A DNA stretch of 14,598 bases from Eubacteriales bacterium (GTDB lineage Bacteria > Bacillota > Clostridia > Lachnospirales > Lachnospiraceae). Below the pieces are notes generated by a model. The model was given only the letters and a program-made list of their open reading frames with translations. It did not search any database and was not told the origin of the DNA. Shown here piece after piece: positions 6,821-14,579 of this stretch (its first letter is position 1; each line of letters begins with the position of its first letter). A program made the position numbers and the translations under genes. The stretch spans positions 1 to 14,598 of the forward strand of contig JAUNPT010000047.1 in NCBI GenBank assembly GCA_030536565.1. Reading direction: 5' to 3'.

Positions 6821-8056
6821 TTATCTTGACCACCTTTCCTGCAATGCTGCACCGCCAAGGAAAACAGCCAAATAAATTACATTTATAATTAAACATTCAA
6901 ACGAAATCTTGCCAATAAGAAGCTGTGCAGATAATTTAAAATACCATGCTGCCGGAAGCCATTCCCCTATATTCTGCACCAGCCTTGGCAGAAGGGCAGA
7001 AGGCATAAAACAACCTGAAGCAAACATCATAAGCATTCCAAGAACAAACAGCATCACGACCCCATATACAGGATTGGCTGCAAGTCTGTATATAAAATAA
7101 ACAAATGAAAACACTCCGTATATCAATACAAAAAGGCCTAAATAATCTAAAAGCAGCGTTAAAGGTCCTGTTCCCGAAAGTATATTTTTGAGAGCTGGAA
7201 ATCTTATGGAAGCCAGCATTGTCATGGTTAAAAGAAATGCTCCTATGCAAAAAAACACTATTGTAACCCCTAACACCTTGAAAGCCCCGAAGATTCCGGA
7301 GTGTATATTTTCTCTTTTCAGGGCGATGCTTAATGCCTGATTATCCTTCTTCAAAAGCTCAACACAAACAATCCCACTTAATATAAGAAGCATTACTATA
7401 CCTGTACACACATAAAACTGTACAAGCTGAAGCTCTCCTGTTGATGCCAGATTCTCTGATGCAAAATATGTTCCTCTCTCTATAATATACGCAAGATAAA
7501 TGCTGTTCATATCATTCTCTGCCACCTTAAGCTTCTGTCTGGATATACCAAGACTTCTGCATGCATCATCGACTGAATATATTCCCGCCTGTGCTGTACT
7601 TAAATCAGAGGCAGCGGCCGTTACAAGCTCCTGAAAAAGCATTGAAGAATTATTCACACCTCTTTTTAAGAAAACAATCTCTGCCGGAGTATTGATTCCC
7701 ACCATAATATCGTCAACAAAATTTTCTGGTATTCTTATGATTGCGGTAACGCTTCCCTCCTGCAGTCCCTTTGCTGCCTGCGAATCCTCCATTTTGACAA
7801 ATGTGCATATATTCTTTACGGATTCTATCTGCTCAAGATAAAGAAATGCCTGATTAATATATGCGCTCTCACTCTCCGATGAGACGATTGCAACTACTAT
7901 TTTTTCCTGCGTGCTGTCGCTTTTCATCATTTTTGTTCCGCCAATTCCCACCAGAATCACAAGAAATGTAAGAACTATTGTTCCACCAATTATTCTTGGC
8001 AGAGATAAAAAAGCTGCCTTAATCTGCAGTTTTGCAAGAAATAAATATTTTTTCAT
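6821..8056 (-). CDS. ABC-2-type transporter membrane subunit (first of two)
   Basis: Predicted 411-residue membrane subunit of an ABC-2-type exporter. A helix at about 22-40 is followed by an extracytoplasmic domain to about residue 208, then helices at about 211-232, 258-281, 296-322, 330-350 and 387-404. Before the last helix, SGCFMPSALLPRLVQNIGEW (347-366) matches the usual ABC-2 pattern in which a small-residue and proline turn leads into an amphipathic stretch. The ATG at 8056 is chosen because GGAGAGG ends seven bases upstream; an in-frame ATG at 8083 has no binding site. The gene follows the ATPase gene by 41 bases and is coupled to the second permease. The two permeases share the same plan but little obvious sequence, so they probably form a heterodimer. 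The substrate could be a lipid, peptide or drug. Confidence 0.87.
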   Translation of the reverse strand: MKKYLFLAKLQIKAAFLSLPRIIGGTIVLTFLVILVGIGGTKMMKSDSTQEKIVVAIVSSESESAYINQAFLYLEQIESVKNICTFVKMEDSQAAKGLQEGSVTAIIRIPENFVDDIMVGINTPAEIVFLKRGVNNSSMLFQELVTAAASDLSTAQAGIYSVDDACRSLGISRQKLKVAENDMNSIYLAYIIERGTYFASENLASTGELQLVQFYVCTGIVMLLILSGIVCVELLKKDNQALSIALKRENIHSGIFGAFKVLGVTIVFFCIGAFLLTMTMLASIRFPALKNILSGTGPLTLLLDYLGLFVLIYGVFSFVYFIYRLAANPVYGVVMLFVLGMLMMFASGCFMPSALLPRLVQNIGEWLPAAWYFKLSAQLLIGKISFECLIINVIYLAVFLGGAALQERWSR

Positions 8057-8063
8057 AGCAATA

Positions 8064-8070
8064 CCTCTCC
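8064..8070 (-). promoter_or_regulatory. Ribosome binding site GGAGAGG of the first ABC-2 permease
   Basis: GGAGAGG on the minus strand ends seven bases before the ATG at 8056 and decides that start over the ATG at 8083. Confidence 0.75.
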
Positions 8071-8097
8071 GTAAATTAATCATACTTATTTCATAAT

Positions 8098-8787
8098 CTA
8101 AATCTTTTTCCTGATTATATCCATAAGCTCATTCCCTGCCGGTCTGCCTGTAAGCTGCTCTAACCTTCCATCATTTAGCAGATACATGCGGTTACAAAGC
8201 CTTAGCTCTGTTTCCTCATGGCTTGTAATGATTACCGTTCCACCATTCTTATTATACCATTGCAGATAGTTCTTTATATCCTGTTTACACACAATATCCA
8301 AAGAAGCTCCTGGTTCATCCATAATAAGTATTGGTGGATTCTTGGCAAAAGCGCAGGCAATACTCAGTCTTTTCTTCATACCGCCTGACAGCTTTGCAAC
8401 ATTTTTATCAAGATAGCTGCTAACTCCCAGCATTGCAGGAACTCCATTAATTAAATCCTCTTTTAATTTTCTTTTGCTATCGCAATACCAGAAACGGAGG
8501 TTATCATATACACTCAGGTTATCCATAAGCGGATTCTCCTGAGGCACATAACCGACAAACTGCGAGAAGACTTTTCGGTTTTTAAGAGGATTCTCTCCCC
8601 CATAAGCTATTGCTCCGCCATCTGGTTTGTGGCTTCCTGAAATAATACCAAGAAGTGTTGACTTCCCACAGCCATTTGCACCAACAATCCCAATACATTC
8701 ACCCTGTTCTGCATAGAAGCCCGCACCTTTTAAAATATGGTTTTTACCATAACTTTTCATAATACCACTGATTTCAATATATGCCAT
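8098..8787 (-). CDS. ABC transporter ATP-binding protein (ABC-2 exporter type)
   Basis: Stand-alone ABC ATPase of 229 residues that would power the two ABC-2 permeases encoded directly downstream. All nucleotide-binding motifs are present: Walker A GANGCGKST (36-44), Q-loop Gln83 in VPQENP, signature LSGGM (133-137), Walker B ILIMDEP (153-159), a D-loop ASLD (161-164) and switch His190 in ITSHEE. The signature is LSGGM rather than LSGGQ, a common variant in ABC-2 ATPases. The ATG at 8787 is used because GGAGAGG lies five bases upstream. A longer reading to 8901 would overlap the preceding ABC gene by almost 100 bases and adds residues unlike the family N-terminus. It lies 16 bases after the upstream exporter gene, so the two export systems are probably co-transcribed. 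Confidence 0.93.
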   Translation of the reverse strand: MAYIEISGIMKSYGKNHILKGAGFYAEQGECIGIVGANGCGKSTLLGIISGSHKPDGGAIAYGGENPLKNRKVFSQFVGYVPQENPLMDNLSVYDNLRFWYCDSKRKLKEDLINGVPAMLGVSSYLDKNVAKLSGGMKKRLSIACAFAKNPPILIMDEPGASLDIVCKQDIKNYLQWYNKNGGTVIITSHEETELRLCNRMYLLNDGRLEQLTGRPAGNELMDIIRKKI

Positions 8788-8792
8788 AATGC

Positions 8793-8799
8793 CCTCTCC
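8793..8799 (-). promoter_or_regulatory. Ribosome binding site GGAGAGG of the ABC-2 ATPase
   Basis: GGAGAGG on the minus strand ends five bases before the ATG at 8787. It lies in the 16-base gap after the exporter stop codon and rules against the longer overlapping reading that starts at 8901. Confidence 0.75.
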
Positions 8800-8803
8800 T
8801 ATA

Positions 8804-10582
8804 TTATGCTTCTGCTTTTTTTGCAATATGGAATTGACTGTCATATAGTTTACTATAGAAACCGCCCTTCGCAAGAAGCTCTTCATGATTTCCCTGTTCA
8901 ATAATCTGTCCGTCTTTCATCACCAGAATAATATCGGCTGACTGTATTGTAGAAAGACGGTGTGCTACTATAAAGCAGGTTCGTCCTTCCATAAGCTTTG
9001 TAAACGCATTCTGTATATGAAGCTCTGTTCTTGTATCAATAGATGATGTCGCTTCATCTAAAATAAGCATCGGCGGCCTTGAAAGCATAACACGTGTAAT
9101 GCATAAAAGCTGTTTTTGTCCCTGTGAAAGATTACCGCCATCTTCAGTAATCCAAGTATCATATCCCTTAGGCAGCCTCTTAATAAAACTGTGTGAATGC
9201 ACAGCCTTTGCCGCCGCAATAATTTCCTCATCGGACGCATCTGGTTTCCCCATAATTATATTATCACGTATAGTTCCTGTCTTTAACCATGTTTCCTGTA
9301 ATACCATGCCAAAGCTGGAGCGCAGTGAATGCCTTGTCATATCCCTGACATCGACCCCGGAAACCTTAATACTTCCCGAACTGACATCATAAAAACGCAT
9401 CAGCAGATTGATAACTGTTGTTTTACCGCAGCCTGTAGGCCCAACAATAGCTATTCTCTGTCCCTTTTCAACATGAAGATTAAATTTCTGTATAAGCTTT
9501 TTATCAGGTGTATAGGAAAAATACACATTTTCAAAATCAACGCTTCCATTCACCTTAGATAAAGCTATGGCATCAGGCTTTTCCTGAAGCTCAGGGCCTT
9601 CTTCAATAAGCTTAAAAATTCTTCCCGCACAGGCAATTGCATTCTGCAATTCTGTAACAACCCCTGAAATCTCATTAAATGGCTTAGTATACTGATTTGC
9701 ATAGCTTAAAAAGCAGGACAGCTGTCCTACGGTAAGCCTGCCATTTATTGCCGAAACCGCACCTGTAACTGCTACACCGGCATATACCAGGCTGTTTATA
9801 AATCTTGTTGCAGGATTTGTAATAGATGATGCAAATATTGCATTAAGAGAATACTTCCTCAAATCCTCATTAATTACATCAAAGCTTTCCAAGGCGTCCT
9901 TTTGATGTCCGTATGCTAAAACCACCTTCTGTCCGCCAATCATCTCGTCAATGAATGCCGTCTGCTTTCCTCTGGTCTGCGACTGAAGCTTAAACATATT
10001 GAAAGTCTTCTTTGCAATTCTGCCAGCTACAACAAATGACAAGGGAGTTATACACACTACCACCAGCGTAATTCCAACATTAATTGAAAGCATGAAGCCA
10101 AGTGTTCCAAATATAGTAAGGATACCCGTAAAAAACTGGGTAAATCCCATAAGAAGCCCATCTGCAAACTGGTCGACATCAGCAATAACACGGCTGACAA
10201 TCTCACCGTATGAATGTGTATCAATATAATTCAATGGAAGAATTTCAATTTTTTCAATAGCTTCGTCACGAATATCCCTTGTTACATGATAGGTTATCTT
10301 ATTGTTACATACATTCATAATCCACTGCGAAATCGCAGTAACTCCCACAACCACAGCTATTTCAATTAATATTTCCGTAATTTTGTCAAACGCAACATTG
10401 TCTGCTCCTATAATATAATCAATGGCATTTCCCACAAGAACAGGCACGTACAGCGTCGCTGCAACTGTGGCCGCTGCCATAATTACAGATATGCCAAGAA
10501 ATACCCAGTACCTTTTTATTCTTTTTAAAACCTTTAAAACAATTGTCTTCTGGGAGGCCTTGTTTCCAATTTTATTGTTCAT
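8804..10582 (-). CDS. Heterodimeric ABC exporter half-transporter, consensus-site subunit
   Basis: Full half-transporter of 592 residues: an N-terminal six-helix membrane domain (about 25-310) fused to an ABC ATPase domain (about 345-580). Motifs in the ATPase are Walker A GPTGCGKT (381-388), Q-loop in VLQETW (427-432), signature LSQGQ (485-489), Walker B MLILDEA (505-511) with the catalytic glutamate, and switch His541 in VAHRLST. The signature has Gln where Gly is usual. The neighbouring subunit has a normal signature but a defective Walker B and switch residue. The two therefore look like partners in a TM287/288- or BmrCD-type exporter, with this chain supplying the catalytic residues. Such pumps export lipids, drugs or peptides; the substrate here is unknown. 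The ATG at 10582 is preferred over the one at 10594, because GGAG lies six bases before it. Confidence 0.93.
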   Translation of the reverse strand: MNNKIGNKASQKTIVLKVLKRIKRYWVFLGISVIMAAATVAATLYVPVLVGNAIDYIIGADNVAFDKITEILIEIAVVVGVTAISQWIMNVCNNKITYHVTRDIRDEAIEKIEILPLNYIDTHSYGEIVSRVIADVDQFADGLLMGFTQFFTGILTIFGTLGFMLSINVGITLVVVCITPLSFVVAGRIAKKTFNMFKLQSQTRGKQTAFIDEMIGGQKVVLAYGHQKDALESFDVINEDLRKYSLNAIFASSITNPATRFINSLVYAGVAVTGAVSAINGRLTVGQLSCFLSYANQYTKPFNEISGVVTELQNAIACAGRIFKLIEEGPELQEKPDAIALSKVNGSVDFENVYFSYTPDKKLIQKFNLHVEKGQRIAIVGPTGCGKTTVINLLMRFYDVSSGSIKVSGVDVRDMTRHSLRSSFGMVLQETWLKTGTIRDNIIMGKPDASDEEIIAAAKAVHSHSFIKRLPKGYDTWITEDGGNLSQGQKQLLCITRVMLSRPPMLILDEATSSIDTRTELHIQNAFTKLMEGRTCFIVAHRLSTIQSADIILVMKDGQIIEQGNHEELLAKGGFYSKLYDSQFHIAKKAEA

Positions 10583-10607
10583 TTTAATCTCCATTCCAAA
10601 GCACTTT

Positions 10608-10640
10608 GTGTAAAAAAGGACATAGAACCTTTTTTCACAC
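10608..10640 (-). other. Imperfect hairpin between the two exporter genes
   Basis: On the minus strand GTGTGAAAAAAGG (10640-10628) can pair with CCTTTTTTACAC (10619-10608), leaving one bulged G and an 8-base loop. It starts at the last base of the upstream TAG stop and ends about 25 bases before the next ATG. The 3' arm is T-rich but no U-run follows the stem, so it is not a standard terminator. It may tune the ratio of the two subunits or protect the mRNA; this is inference. Confidence 0.45.
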
Positions 10641-12364
10641 TATGCCTCCTTCTTAAACTGAGAGTAATAGATTTCTTCATACACACTGCAGCCTGCTAAC
10701 AATTCTTCATGAGTTCCGGCTGCCGCAATTTGTCCGTCATCCATAACAATAATCTGGTCTGCATGCATAAGCGAAGCCGCCCTCTGCGACACAATAAATA
10801 CTGTAGGCGCATTTTCCATACTGGCAATAGCATTTCTAAGAGCTGCATCTGTGGCAAAATCCAATGCTGAAGCACTATCATCTAATATTAAAATCTCTGG
10901 TTTTTTTACAATTGCTCTTGCAATATTAAGTCTCTGTCTCTGCCCTCCGGAAAAATTCTTACCGCCCTGCTCCACGTATGCATCAAGCTTTCCAGCCTTC
11001 TTATCAACAAATTCTGCTGCCTGGGCAATTTCCAGTGCTTTCATAATTTCCTCATCTGAGGCATTCTTTTTTCCCCATCTGATATTCTCGCCAATCGTTC
11101 CAGAAAACAATACCGCCTTCTGCATAACAATACCAACCTTTTTCCTGACAGCTTCAAAACTGTAATCCCTTATATCAATACCGTCTAAGAGCACCTCTCC
11201 CTCAGTTGCATCATAAAATCTCGGAATCAGGTTTACGATTGAGGACTTACCAGAACCAGTTCCTCCTATAATTCCTATAGTCTGTCCCCTGAAAGCCTTA
11301 AAGCTTATATCTGTCAGCGAATAATCGCCAGCCTCCTTATAACGCAGCGCTACATTTTTAAATTCAATTACAGGAACATCATTTCTGCTTGGTACAGCCT
11401 CTCTTTCACCTTCCTCCATAGTTGGCTCAACATTAAAAATTCCCTGAATACGGGCTGCACATGCCAGTGATTTTGTAATATTGATAACGAGATTTGCCAG
11501 CTTAATAAGCTCAACAAGAATCTGCGACATATAATTATATAATGCAACCACCTGTCCCTGTGTAAGACTTCCGCTGTTTACACGGACTGCGCCCGTCCAG
11601 ATCAGAGCTATAACCGCACTATTAATTACAATATAAGTCATGGGATTCATAAGCCCTGAAATCTTGCCCACAAATTTCTGAAGCAGATTCAGCTCCTCAT
11701 TTGCAGCCTTAAAATGGTTAATCTGCTCCTGCTGCTTATTAAATGCCCTTATAACACGCACTCCCACCAGATTTTCTCTTGTAATCCCAAGTATCCCATC
11801 AAGCGCGGACTGCACCTTTTTATAAAGAGGTCTTGTTGAAAGCATAATTCCAAACACGATTGCCCCAAGAATCGGGATTGTCATTACAAATACAAGTGCC
11901 GACTTAAAATCTATTGTAAAAGCCATAACCATGGCCCCAAATACGATAAATGGGGAGCGCAGGAATAATCTTAAAACTAGATTAACACCATTCTGAACCT
12001 GATTTACATCACTTGTCATTCTTGTGATAAGTGTAGAAGTTCCTATAGTATCCATCTCCGTAAATGAAAGCCCTTCTATATGTTTAAACAGGCTGTGCCT
12101 CATTCCCGTTGAACAGCCTACTGCTGCCTTGGCCGCAAAATACTGCGCTGTAACCGAGCAGGCAAGTCCAATAACCGCCAGAGCCACCAGCAGCATGCAC
12201 ATTTTCACAATAACTCCCATATCCGCATCAGCTATGCCCCTGTCAATAATCCGTGCTACCACTAACGGCACAAATAACTCAAATACTGCCTCCAGCATTT
12301 TAAACAGCGGGGCCACAACGCATTCCTTTTTATAAACTTTTAGATACTTCCAAATAATCTGCAT
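10640..12364 (-). CDS. Heterodimeric ABC exporter half-transporter, degenerate-site subunit
   Basis: Half-transporter of 574 residues with a six-helix membrane domain (about 18-300) and an ABC ATPase domain (about 332-565). The ATPase shows Walker A GGTGSGKSS (367-375), Q-loop in VMQKAVL (413-419), a good signature FSGGQ (471-475), and Walker B ILILDDS (491-497). Asp496 stands where the catalytic glutamate is expected, and Gln527 in VSQRAAS replaces the switch histidine. Both changes are hallmarks of the degenerate site in heterodimeric exporters, so this chain probably binds ATP stably and relies on its partner for turnover. The ATG at 12364 has AGGAGAA nine bases upstream, overlapping the TAG stop of the lipid kinase gene. 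The gap to that gene is 14 bases and to the partner 57. The substrate is unknown. Confidence 0.93.
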   Translation of the reverse strand: MQIIWKYLKVYKKECVVAPLFKMLEAVFELFVPLVVARIIDRGIADADMGVIVKMCMLLVALAVIGLACSVTAQYFAAKAAVGCSTGMRHSLFKHIEGLSFTEMDTIGTSTLITRMTSDVNQVQNGVNLVLRLFLRSPFIVFGAMVMAFTIDFKSALVFVMTIPILGAIVFGIMLSTRPLYKKVQSALDGILGITRENLVGVRVIRAFNKQQEQINHFKAANEELNLLQKFVGKISGLMNPMTYIVINSAVIALIWTGAVRVNSGSLTQGQVVALYNYMSQILVELIKLANLVINITKSLACAARIQGIFNVEPTMEEGEREAVPSRNDVPVIEFKNVALRYKEAGDYSLTDISFKAFRGQTIGIIGGTGSGKSSIVNLIPRFYDATEGEVLLDGIDIRDYSFEAVRKKVGIVMQKAVLFSGTIGENIRWGKKNASDEEIMKALEIAQAAEFVDKKAGKLDAYVEQGGKNFSGGQRQRLNIARAIVKKPEILILDDSASALDFATDAALRNAIASMENAPTVFIVSQRAASLMHADQIIVMDDGQIAAAGTHEELLAGCSVYEEIYYSQFKKEA

Positions 12365-12378
12365 AATAACCGGTTCTC

Positions 12379-13317
12379 CTATACTGCATTTCTTACAGGT
12401 TTTATAAACTTTACTGCCTTAGGAATAATCTCGCATTCCAGCCTTCTTACCATTTCAATTTCTCCATCAAAGCATACTGAAAACGGAATGGATTTTTCCA
12501 ATGTCAGCTTTACACATTTTTTTTGAAAAACAAGCTGTTTTCCTTTTGGTGTATTAAGGAGTGTTCCCCTTTTATAATCCCCAATCATCTGAAGAAATGT
12601 TTTCCTTTTTATTGGTCTTACAACCAAAACATCAATAAGCCCATCATTTACTGAGGCATTTGATGCAGCAAAATACCCTCCGCCGCAATATGCGCCATTT
12701 GCTACAGCACACAGTGTAAAGCGTTTATCAAGAATCTTTCCATCATCAAATGTAATCTTCACTCTTTCCATCGGCATTCTAATCAACTGTATAAATGCTG
12801 CAATTGTATAAGCAATTTGATTCCTTGAGAATGGGATATGACGGTATTTCTGAACAAGCTCAACAACCTTTTCATCAAAACCGATATTTAGCATATTTAC
12901 ATAAACCCTGCCATTAACCTTCATCAAATCTATATCGAGCGGGTCTCCAAATATAATATTCCTAAGACTTGCATAGCTTTCCCTGCTGCCAAAATTTCTT
13001 GAAAAATCATTGCCTGTCCCCATTGGAATCACACCATACTCAATATTTTTAAAGCTGCATGTAGAGCTTATAATATTTCTTACAGTTCCATCACCGCCGC
13101 ATATATATACACGCAAAGGAAACCCTGCCTTTGCGATTGACATGATATGCTCAGGGCCTGCCTGCGGACTATTTGCTCTGAACACCTCATAGACCAGTCC
13201 TTCCTCCCTGCACACATTTTTAATTCTCTGAATCAGGATTTCTATAACAGGTATTCTGCTTGTATTAGGGTTTACAATAAATATATGCCTGTAGCTTTTT
13301 GCCTGTGTTATGTTCAT
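12379..13317 (-). CDS. Diacylglycerol kinase family lipid kinase (DagK/YegS-like)
   Basis: Soluble, probably membrane-associated kinase of 312 residues that would phosphorylate a lipid such as diacylglycerol, feeding phosphatidic acid back into phospholipid synthesis. The catalytic domain shows VNPNT (15-19), nucleotide-binding GGDGT (74-78), and PMGTGNDFSR (98-107). The C-terminal sandwich domain has ANGAYCGGG (206-214), NDGLIDV (224-230) and FDGE (283-286), where the conserved acidic catalytic position of the family lies. All motifs are intact and the length is normal. The ATG at 13317 has GGAG six bases upstream. It sits between the phosphohydrolase gene and the exporter pair, 47 and 14 bases from them, in the same direction. 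The exact lipid cannot be told; a sphingosine-kinase-like or other substrate is possible. A link with lipid export by the neighbouring transporters is conceivable but unproven. Confidence 0.92.
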   Translation of the reverse strand: MNITQAKSYRHIFIVNPNTSRIPVIEILIQRIKNVCREEGLVYEVFRANSPQAGPEHIMSIAKAGFPLRVYICGGDGTVRNIISSTCSFKNIEYGVIPMGTGNDFSRNFGSRESYASLRNIIFGDPLDIDLMKVNGRVYVNMLNIGFDEKVVELVQKYRHIPFSRNQIAYTIAAFIQLIRMPMERVKITFDDGKILDKRFTLCAVANGAYCGGGYFAASNASVNDGLIDVLVVRPIKRKTFLQMIGDYKRGTLLNTPKGKQLVFQKKCVKLTLEKSIPFSVCFDGEIEMVRRLECEIIPKAVKFIKPVRNAV

Positions 13318-13330
13318 CTCTTACTCCATT

Positions 13331-13353
13331 CCGCATGCGGCACATAACCCGCA
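13331..13353 (-). other. Small inverted repeats before the lipid kinase gene
   Basis: The 47-base gap between the phosphohydrolase stop and the lipid kinase start holds a perfect 10-bp palindrome CCGCATGCGG (13331-13340). Its inner TGCGG (13336-13340) can instead pair with CCGCA (13349-13353) across an 8-base loop. The alternatives are mutually exclusive and lie just upstream of the GGAG ribosome binding site of the kinase gene. No U-run follows. A role in mRNA structure or translation is possible; chance is also possible. Confidence 0.35.
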
Positions 13354-13364
13354 GCCTTCTTAAT

Positions 13365-14579
13365 TTATAGTTTGTCAAAATAGCCTACATACTTAATCCT
13401 GCATGTACTGTCTGGAAACAGATATCCATACAAATCCACAAAATAATCGTCTGTCATGCTTGCGATGAAATCTACTACCATCTGATTAGCCTCTGTCACG
13501 TCTTCATAAACCTCTTTAACTGGAGAATACTTATTATTTTCGTGTATCATTTTCACATGATGCCTGTACAGGACAGATTCTTTATTGTGCTCTTTAGCAT
13601 CCTTTAGCAGCTTATAATATAACCTCTCCATCATTGGACGTACACTGTTCTGATACTGGTCATATACATCTGAATTTCCATATATACGCTCCCCATTTTC
13701 TTTTTTTGCTTTTGACAACATATCAAAATATTCTTCATCCATTGACAGGTATGGTTTTCCATAACTGTTTTCTATTATATTGACAACCATATTATTAATT
13801 ATCTCCGAGTTGCTCTTTCCAATGGCCCCTTCAGTAAATGTATCCGCTGCCGGAATCATTCCAAGCTTCTGTGCGTCCTGCCTGTCTTTTCCCAGATATG
13901 CAATAATATCACATATCCTCATAACACAGCCCTCCAGCGTACATGGGGTAAGTGATTTCATATACTCTTTTTCAAGATAACAGCTTTCCATTTTCTGCTC
14001 GAGCTTTGAAAATTCCGACATAGTACATGGCCTGTATTCCTTCTGCTCCAGCTCCCCATTGTGACACAATATTCCATCAAGTGTCTGCAGGCTTATGTTC
14101 CAATGTACAAGCTTATCAAGAACCCTGACGCTGTGAACATTATGATTAAAAAATCTTCCCGTCTCAGCCCTGTACAGCTGTGACAGCTGTCGTTCTCCTT
14201 CATGTCCGAAGGGAGTATGTCCAATATCATGTCCTAGTGCAATCGCCTCTATAAGATCCGTATTTAATCCCAAAACACTTCCAATATTACGTGCCTGTCT
14301 TGCAACCAGCTGGACATGATACGCCCTTCTGCTTATATCATCATTTTTAAAAAATGAAAACACCTGCGTCTTATCTGAATATCTGTTATAATATGGAACA
14401 TTCATAATTTTCTCAATATCCCTTACAAATGCCGGCCTCCATAAATTTGCCCGGTCCCTGTCCGGTATTCTTCTAACAACATTTTCATCTTTAAAACGAT
14501 ATGGATTTTCTACATGATTCTTTCTGTCCTCTAAAATCGTGTTCTGAAGTTTCTTTGATAGTTTATGATAATCTGCCAT
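13365..14579 (-). CDS. HD-domain dGTPase-like phosphohydrolase
   Basis: Resembles deoxyguanosine triphosphate triphosphohydrolases, which split dNTPs into nucleoside and triphosphate; cytoplasmic. In the 404-residue protein the family order is visible: DRDRANLW and DKTQVFSF near the N-terminus (about 40-76), a metal-binding His near 88 in RRAYHVQL, the HD pair H117-D118 in GHDIGHTPFGHEG (116-128), and Asp224 in ICDIIAY. The four expected metal ligands are therefore present. It is shorter than Escherichia coli Dgt (about 505 residues) and close in length to other bacterial HD triphosphohydrolases. The ATG at 14579 is chosen because AGAAGGG lies seven bases upstream; the in-frame GTG at 14583-14585 is too near it. 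It is the first gene of the minus-strand block within the window. Nucleotide preference cannot be read from the sequence. Confidence 0.88.
   Translation of the reverse strand: MADYHKLSKKLQNTILEDRKNHVENPYRFKDENVVRRIPDRDRANLWRPAFVRDIEKIMNVPYYNRYSDKTQVFSFFKNDDISRRAYHVQLVARQARNIGSVLGLNTDLIEAIALGHDIGHTPFGHEGERQLSQLYRAETGRFFNHNVHSVRVLDKLVHWNISLQTLDGILCHNGELEQKEYRPCTMSEFSKLEQKMESCYLEKEYMKSLTPCTLEGCVMRICDIIAYLGKDRQDAQKLGMIPAADTFTEGAIGKSNSEIINNMVVNIIENSYGKPYLSMDEEYFDMLSKAKKENGERIYGNSDVYDQYQNSVRPMMERLYYKLLKDAKEHNKESVLYRHHVKMIHENNKYSPVKEVYEDVTEANQMVVDFIASMTDDYFVDLYGYLFPDSTCRIKYVGYFDKL

Noticed and set aside
8788..8901. Longer N-terminus for the ABC-2 ATPase, overlapping the exporter gene
   Set aside because: The extension overlaps the end of the upstream coding region, lacks a ribosome binding site, and adds residues not seen in this ATPase family.
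10851..11165. Plus-strand open frame of 104 codons
   Set aside because: It is the antisense shadow of the ATPase domain of the exporter subunit.
13365..14579. Anti-phage defence role for the dGTPase-like gene
   Set aside because: Some dGTPases act in defence, but no integrase, toxin, CRISPR or other defence gene is near, and the neighbours look like ordinary chromosomal genes.
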